A stretch of 64,000 nt of DNA from Ciona intestinalis (Eukaryota > Chordata > Ascidiacea > Phlebobranchia > Cionidae). Under the pieces are notes generated by a model. That model was not told the DNA's origin, made no database searches, and worked only from the letters and a program-made list of their open reading frames with translations. Made by a program: the position numbers and the translations under genes. Position 1 is the stretch's first letter. Each line of letters opens with the position of its first letter. The stretch lies in assembly GCF_000224145.3 (NCBI RefSeq), contig NC_020172.2, positions 5,411,350-5,475,349 on the forward strand, in the 5' to 3' direction. Of this stretch, positions 57,801-64,000 are shown one piece after another.

Positions 57801-60800
57801 CTTTCCCTGGATAAAACTGCGTTGTGTGAGGACTTTAAACTGTGTAAAGAACGAAGTATTCCATCGAGAATCTGTATCATCCTCGTCCGAAAAACGATCG
57901 ATTGATGAATCCGAGTTCTCGATGTCTTCTGTGGCATAGAAATAATATGTGAAATAATTGAACACGTAAAAAGTATTTTTGGAAAATTTTTTTTTGAAGG
58001 GGGAATTTTGCATTATTTTTGACAGGTAGTTTTACAAAGTGTAAAACAAAACCTTGAATTTGTCGCACAACTTTTCAAAGGTGTTTAGATAAGATTAAAT
58101 GCATGAAAACATGAACCATCTTGCCACTAGATAATGGTGATAAGTTGTAATATTCAAAACACTAAACAGACATGTTGAGCTTATTAATCACCTCCTAACA
58201 CACAATGTTGGCAAACAACTCAAACAACATTCATTGTTTGCACAACAAAGTTCATTCAGTGCAAACAATGACTCGACAGTGACACAACAATGGGTATTGT
58301 TACGCAATATATTTCACCTTTAGACTTGTATCGGCCAGTCAACTCTGGTTCATGAAGTTTGCCATTGGATATTTCAACAGCTGTTTCGTTGTTAAAATTT
58401 GTGAAATTGTCACCTGAAATATAACGGCAATAAAGTTTCAGTTTGGGTTTAATTAAATGTCAAAGAACAAAATCCAAGGCAGTTTATGGATACCTAATGA
58501 TACTGACTCTATTCTATATGGGTGAGGGAGAGGTCCAATATGGGTGAGGGAGAGGGAGAGGTAAGAGTTAATGGACCAAATCTTTCCTAAAACTTTCGGT
58601 TATAGTGTACCTCACTGTATGACATCACCCATATAGAATAGAATGTGCATATACAATATTGGGGTAATGGGCCAACTTTGGCCTAAATCCCAGGTCCCAT
58701 GGCGTACCTCACTGTTGGGCCTCACCCATATAGAATACAATAAAACTAACGGTCAATGGGAGTCATGGGCATTTAGTTTTATAATATCTTGAATGTTCTT
58801 TGCTAACTACTAAACGGGGCGAGAAAATAGAGGTAAAAGGTGTCCCGTCTTCCCCCACCCTATTGTATTACCTTCCGATTCATGATGTAGCTCATGAGCG
58901 CTCACGGTGGATTTAAGTATCGGACAATCGGGAGTGTTTAATCTTCGCCTGTTGGAGGCGCTAATGAGTCGATCCGCTGATTCATTGCCGGATTTGACTA
59001 CGTCAACTATGGAAATAACATAAAGTTAATATTATAGAAACATTATAAAATTTAATCTATAGAGGTAATATAAAAATTAGAATTTAATTTCCTGTTTAAA
59101 AAATCTAATGGTAAACGTATAACTGATGCTTTTATAACATAGAAATATAATATAACTATTGGAAAGCTTTAGACAATGATATACAAATAATAAAAAACTA
59201 TTTTAAAAAGAAATAGTATAAAAATAGGGAAGTTTTACAAACTGTCATGGAAACAATATTAATGTACAGAATTCGGCATTAACTTAACTTTCAAAAACAA
59301 ATTGGAAAAATTCGCCCAAACAACAATGAAATATTAAACACATAAAAACATCTATTATATGCATGTTTAATATCAAATTTTAATCATATTTTACGAGCCC
59401 TATCCTAATGCTTTGATCTGGTAATAACTGTTGTAAATTGAAAGATGTAGTTTAATATATGGATCATAAACCTCATACAGGGTGTTATGACATCATAGTG
59501 AGATTTGTTAAGCAATGAAAGTTAAATGAAAGTTAAAATTTAATTCAAAACTTTAATGCAGTGTCATGATAACAATAAAGCTATTGTCATGGAATCAAAC
59601 ACGAGATTCTATTCTATAGTTGTTTTTCTAAGGCACACCTGAGACCTGGGATGTAGATCTATTACCCCAACACCCAGGGTGCTACCATTTAGACCCCACT
59701 GAGGCAGTTTATAGACACTCAATAATATAGATTCTATTCTATAAGGGTGAGGTATTCAGTGAGGCACACCTGAGACCTGGGATGTAGGTCTATTACCCCA
59801 ACACCCAGGGTGCTACCATCTAGACCCCACTGAGGCAGTTTATAGACACTCAATAATAGAGATTCTATTCTATAAGGGTGAGGTCTTCAGTGAGGCACAC
59901 CTGAGACCTGGGATGTAGTCTATTACCCCAACACCCAGGGTGCTACCATCTAGACCCCACTGTAGCAGTTTATAGACGCTCAATAATAGAAATTCTATTC
60001 TATAAGGGTGAGGTCTTCAATGACGCACTCCTGAGACCTGGGATGTAGGTATATTACCCCAACAACACCCAGGGTGCTACCATCTACACCCCACTGTAGC
60101 AGTTTATAGACACTCAATAGTTTTGCATAAACTAGCTTGCATTCTTAACTGATATCGATATATTTACATTACAGAGCATGAAGATAGCTACCACAGTAAA
60201 ATATGCTCCCGTCAAGAACTGCCTCGCTTATATTTCTGCAACTTTGGTTCAAAACTTGTCCGCTACAAACGACGTACTTGCCGCTAGAGTGACTTTGGGT
60301 GAAAAAGTTTGCTACTTAAGTTTAGTGNNNNNNNNNNNNNNNNNNNNNNNNNNNNNNNNNNNNNNNNNNNNNNNNNNAGTCATAACCATTATTATGACAT
60401 CACAATACTAATTATGGCAGAATACTTTGCTGCACGAGACTGGATAGCCAACACGATGGACTTCAACAAAGATACTGACGTGAACTTGTTTGAATGCACG
60501 ATACGGGTGTTGGGTTCAATGCTGAGTGCTTACCATCTTACCAAGGATGAAATATATAAAGTTAAAGCTGTAAGTTTGGCAGTGGTTAATATTTTAATAA
60601 TGTGAAAAGTTTATGCCTACTTTATATATGAGTGAGAACTAAAGTCCTATGGTGAGGCATGCCATGGGAAGTGAGATTCAAGTGAGAGTTTGCTCATATT
60701 GCAATTAAGAGAAAGTTCAAATATTCAAACGCTTGCAACAATATTGTTTATTCCATCACAATAAGCCTTGTTCAAACAATAGACAATATAAAGGTTGTAG

Positions 60801-63800
60801 TTTGGTTTATTGCCACATCCTCACAGCTCAGCTCCATGTTGAGAAAGATAGAAAAAGGCAGTTGAGGTGGAATATAAATGCACACGAGATAGGGAAAGAT
60901 CACCACCAACTAATACAATGGTAACTTTATTCACTTAACAGATAGACATTGGTGAACGTCTCCTACCAGCTTTATCACGATCCGTATCAGCCGTTCCTTA
61001 CTCTGATGTCAACCTTAAAACAGGGAACACACACGCCCCTAAATGGGGTCCCGATAGCACAGTGTCCGAAGTGACTACGATCCAAATCGAGTTCCGCGAT
61101 TTATCTTTTATCACCGGGAACCCCAAGTACAAGGTTTGTTGTTAGCGATTTTAACCCAGGTTTTTATGGAAATGAAACATAACCGTATATTTATAATTTG
61201 GTTATTATATCTTGATACTCACACATTATATTCTTGTAAATATATTTAATATAGGTATAGTTATATATGGGTAACCTCCCAACATCCCAATTACCATAAT
61301 AAAACCCCCCTTTTCGTTAAAAACAACTTTTTTCGTGCCCTGATTGATTGAACTCCCCTAAACAAAAGAACCAGCAATTACAACTGTGCGTTATACGGTA
61401 AATTAAAAAAAATTTGTTGCTTACTAACCCCTTTTACCCCAGGACGCGGTTGACCGGGTATCTTCCCATATAGCTTCGTTGAACGGAAAGAAAGATGGTT
61501 TGATCCCGATGTGGGTGAACGCAAATACGGGGTTGTTTAGACCGGGGGGTACGCTAACTGTGGGTGCTCGCGCCGATAGTTATTATGAATATCTACTTAA
61601 ACAATGGATACAGGTTTGTGTAGTGTAGTGGTTGCAGTTTACAGTGTTGATATAACTCGTATGGTTTATTCCATATTACCGAAGGTGCTATTATATAAGG
61701 GTGAGGTCTTCGGTGAGGCACACCTGAGACCTGGAATGTAGGTCTATTACCCCAACACCCAGGGTGCTACCATCTAGACCCCACTGAGGCAGTTTATGGA
61801 CACTCAATAATAGAGATTCTATTCTATAAGGGTGAGGTCTTCAGTGAGACACACCTGAGACCTGGGATGTAGGTCTATTACCCCAACACCCAGGGTGCTA
61901 CCATCTGGACCCCACTGAGGCAGTTTATGGACACTCAATAATAGAGATTCTATTCTATAAGGGTGAGGTCTTCAGTGAGACACACCTGAGACCTGGGATG
62001 TAGGTCTATTACCTCAACACCCAGGGTGCTACTATCTAGACCCCACTTGGGCAGTTTATAGACACTCAATAATAGAGATTCTATTCTATAAGGGTGAGGT
62101 CTTCAGTGAGACACACCTGAGACCTGGGATGTAGGTCTATTACCTCAACACCCAGGGTGCTACCATCTAGACCCCACTTAGGCAGTTTATAGACACTCAA
62201 TAATAGAGATTCTATTCTATAAGAGTGAGGTCTTCAGTGAGGCACACCTGAGACCTGGGATGTAGGTCTATTATCCCAACACCCAGGGTGCTACCATCTA
62301 AACCCCACTGAGGCAGTTTATATACACTTAACAATAGAGATTCTATTCTATAAGGGTGAGGTCTTTAGTGAGGCCCACCTAAGACATAGAACCCCTATAC
62401 TCAACATAATAAAAATAATAATATAGATTCTATTCCATAGTGAGCACACCTAAGACCTGGGAAGTAGTTTACACAACAATGCACCAATAAAAATAATATG
62501 GAATCTGTAACTTACGGATAAAATCGGCAGGGTTATAATGCGTAGTGTCGCATGCATATCCCATATCACTGAAATCTTTAAGTACATCATTGGGAGCCCC
62601 ATAATAAGCAACTTTTCCCCCGCTAAGGAGTAACACTGTGTCAAACTGGAAAAACATCTGAAAATTAAAGGGGTGTATATTAGTGCTTAACATCAGTTTA
62701 ATTAATTAGGAATTTATTATAGCGCTTCGCATAGCACTTTGTTTGTATCAGGTAGAATATAAATATAATTTTAATTTATATAATATTATTAAATTTATAT
62801 GTTTATTATAATTTATTTATATATATAAATTGTTTCCTGAATAAAACACAAAATTTAAAAAAAATAAAGTAAAAATATAAGGAGTTAAAAGTGTTCAAAT
62901 ATTTAAATGTTTTTTTTTAAAATTTTAAGTTTTCTGAAATTTAAAATAAGAATTATTGTTAAGTAATAATGAGTAATTATTACAAATAATCAATGCTAAA
63001 CAAGTATGACAACTAGTTGGTATGACATCACAAACAACCAGTTCTGTTTCTTTTCCGACAAAAATTCCCTGGTTGTCGTTTAAATGGAAAATGAAAATAC
63101 CTAAACCACAACTTGCGAGTGAGTTTATTTTTGGTGGGGAGGCGTCAGACATGACCTTTATGTATATGTTATTGGTGCCAGCCATTTATAACTCTGAAAG
63201 GGATCTTTTTAATGCAAAATTTATTAATTTATTCTAAAAGGACCGATGTTTTGACACTTTTTTAGGTCGCTTCATCATTGATTGATATAAAGTGTCTTGT
63301 CCAAGGAAACATGCGCTCACAACTTTATGTGGTACAGTGGTACTTTTATTAAGCCGTTTAGTGTCTTAAAAACAAGACATTTTTTATTTGTAAAGCTTTT
63401 TTAACATATGCAAATGGAAATATTAGAAAAATATTGGGAAACACTGGCTTATAGTCAAAAATAAAAATATTGGGAAACACTGGCTTATAGTCAAAAATAT
63501 TGGGAAACACTGGCTTATAGTCAAAAATAAAAATATTGGGAAACACTGGCTTATAGTCAAAAATAAAAATATTGGGAAACACTGGCTTATAGTCAAAAAT
63601 ATTGGGAAACACTGGCTTATAGTCAAAAATAAAAATATTGGGAAACACTGGCTTATAGTCAAAAATAAAAATATTGGGAAACACTGGCTTATGGTAAAAA
63701 GAAAAACATTAGGAAACACTGGTTTATTGTAAAAATAGAAAATTGTTGTGAAACACTGGTTTATAAAGGTACAAACCTGTGCACTTGGTTGATGAATCGT

Positions 63801-63893
63801 CATCATAACTGTTTTGCCGCTTTGTACAGCGTATTTCTTGAGCGAAAGTGTCAACGCAAACGCTGTACTGCTGTCCAAACCTGAGGTAGGCTC
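54851..63893 (-). CDS. ABCG (White/Brown-type) half-transporter, 3' nine exons; 5' end outside window
   Basis: Exons in coding order: 63893-63777, 62657-62516, 59006-58872, 58413-58318, 57928-57802, 57307-57123, 56497-56267, 55988-55787, 55067-54851. They join in phase to 483 codons plus stop. The first visible exon gives the Walker B/D-loop of the nucleotide-binding domain ([12 protein letters not shown]) and the H-loop (TIHQPSAQ). Then come [15 protein letters not shown] and NPADFILDVV, a charged linker, and an ABC2-type membrane domain. The latter has about six hydrophobic segments, a [20 protein letters not shown] motif before TM3-4, and an extracellular loop with two cysteines ([12 protein letters not shown]) before the last helix. 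Walker A and the LSGGE signature must be upstream. Members export sterols, lipids or pigments as dimers; the substrate here cannot be read. No ABCG number is assigned. Confidence 0.9.
55310..55750 (+). repeat. 131-bp intronic tandem repeat, array 5 (last ABCG intron)
   Basis: Three and a half copies with gatggtagcaccctgggtgt and caggtctcaggtgtgcctca. It ends about 35 bp from the ABCG exon at 55787. Confidence 0.88.
56880..57075 (-). mobile_element. Reversed SINE head (ABCG intron)
   Basis: Contains ccattagtgaccactgggtt, gcccacaatggtagcaacat, ccttgaactcagtacctctg (box B complement) and gctctaaccagtttgccatt (box A complement). It ends about 45 bp from the ABCG exon at 57123. Confidence 0.65.
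58500..58866. repeat. Dispersed 100-bp repeat and truncated MITE copy 6 (ABCG intron)
   Basis: 58600-58735 carries cctcaccat and gcatatacaatattggggta of the 100-bp repeat. From 58740 to 58866 only the right half of the 190-bp MITE is left (gtcaatgggagtcatgggca to gtcttcccccaccctattg), ending about 5 bp from the donor of the exon at 58872. Confidence 0.7.
59615..60125 (-). repeat. 131-bp tandem repeat, array 6, inverted
   Basis: Four copies of the 131-bp unit in the opposite orientation (tgaggcacacctgagacctg, acacccagggtgctaccatc). It lies on the left of the nested GH47 exons. Confidence 0.88.
60174..60303 (+). CDS. Unidentified possible exon before the GH47 exons
   Basis: After an acceptor-like tttacattacag, an open frame of about 43 codons ([16 protein letters not shown], ... 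[14 protein letters not shown]) runs to a possible donor at gtgaaaaag. I do not recognise it and it does not match the expected GH47 sequence upstream of the next exon. It may be an unrelated exon, a non-coding accident, or part of a differently placed contig, since a gap follows at 60328. Confidence 0.3.
60328..60377. other. Assembly gap (50 N)
   Basis: Run of unknown bases 43 bp before the first recognisable GH47 exon; upstream GH47 exons could be missing here. Confidence 0.99.
60421..61613 (+). CDS. MAN1B1: GH47 alpha-1,2-mannosidase (MAN1B1-like), three internal exons only
   Basis: Exons: 60421-60569, 60942-61133, 61443-61613, joined in phase, about 170 aa. The translation follows ER mannosidase I closely: [97 protein letters not shown]. 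The glutamate in NLFE and the aspartate in RADSYYEY match catalytic acids of the family. The signal-anchor N-terminus and the C-terminal half, with the third acid and the calcium-binding threonine, are absent from the window. MAN1B1 trims Man9 glycans in ER quality control. The fragment lies on the opposite strand inside one ABCG intron. It is a gene fragment, an incompletely assembled nested gene, or a misplaced contig. Confidence 0.85.
61685..62400 (-). repeat. 131-bp tandem repeat, array 7, inverted
   Basis: Five to six copies, opposite orientation to the LRRK2 arrays, on the right side of the GH47 fragment. With array 6 it brackets that fragment. Confidence 0.9.
62658..63410. other. ABCG intron 1 (visible), unique part
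   Basis: AT-rich intronic DNA. I see no conserved coding sequence; frames at 62925-63237 are not supported by any motif. Confidence 0.5.
63420..63770. repeat. Minisatellite of 29- and 35-bp units in ABCG intron
   Basis: About ten copies of attgggaaacactggcttat plus agtcaaaaata, alternating with or without an extra aaaaat block, degenerating at the right end. It abuts the donor side of the ABCG exon at 63777-63893. Long minus-strand frames across it are artefacts. Confidence 0.9.
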
Positions 63894-64000
63894 CTGTAAT
63901 AAGATTTCCATGTTTATTATATTGTAGCGACTCAAACTTAGTCGGTCACATTCAGTATTTGGTAATTACTGTCACGTGTTATTTGCCTATCGCTATTGCG

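Noticed and set aside
63423..63935. Minus-strand 170-codon frame with an ABC motif at its start
   Set aside because: Only the first part is real (ABCG exon 63777-63893). The rest reads through the intron donor into a minisatellite.

Overview
This looks like a nuclear segment of a tunicate genome, most likely Ciona. The evidence is AT-rich DNA, many short GT-AG introns, chordate-type genes, a tRNA-derived SINE, a TA-flanked MITE family and many intronic minisatellites. Species assignment is inference. Three runs of N (48744-48793, 54049-54109, 60328-60377) show that it is a scaffolded draft assembly.

Layout. On the + strand: MAPK15 (ERK7/8) at 1209-11997 in 15 exons; a 78-codon single-exon PIGY at 14029-14265; and a complete LRRK2-like ROCO kinase at 14803-41751, which I resolve into 49 exons (2,363 aa) with ARM, ankyrin, LRR, Roc, COR, kinase and WD40 parts in order. 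On the - strand: NSFL1C (p47, the p97/VCP cofactor) at 43692-50855 in nine exons (389 aa); an intronless Rab34/36-type GTPase at 52380-53189; and the 3' nine exons of an ABCG half-transporter from 54851 to at least 63893, whose 5' end lies beyond the window. Inside one ABCG intron, on the + strand, sit three exons of an ER-type GH47 alpha-mannosidase (MAN1B1-like) with no start and no C-terminal half.

Exon boundaries were set by hand from splice signals, protein similarity and phase. The summed coding lengths of MAPK15, LRRK2, NSFL1C and the visible ABCG part are all divisible by three with compatible phases at each junction, which supports the models. No operon or shared pathway is evident. 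The window is a run of housekeeping and signalling genes (ciliary kinase, GPI-anchor synthesis, ROCO kinase, p97 adaptor, Rab, transporter). LRRK2 and Rab34/36 are related by biology, since LRRK kinases phosphorylate Rabs in mammals, but their proximity here may be chance.

Most non-coding sequence is repetitive: hAT-like elements with perfect 8-bp target duplications, a 190-bp MITE, tRNA-SINE fragments, a 131-bp intronic tandem repeat seen in seven places, and gene-specific minisatellites. The most interesting structures are a minisatellite whose unit carries a splice-donor motif and which starts exactly at a MAPK15 donor; a 93-bp in-frame tandem duplication of an LRRK2 splice acceptor; decayed exon copies in the LRRK2 kinase region; an array of 18-bp palindromes between two convergent genes; and the nested GH47 fragment. 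I did not find a clearly new multi-gene system.
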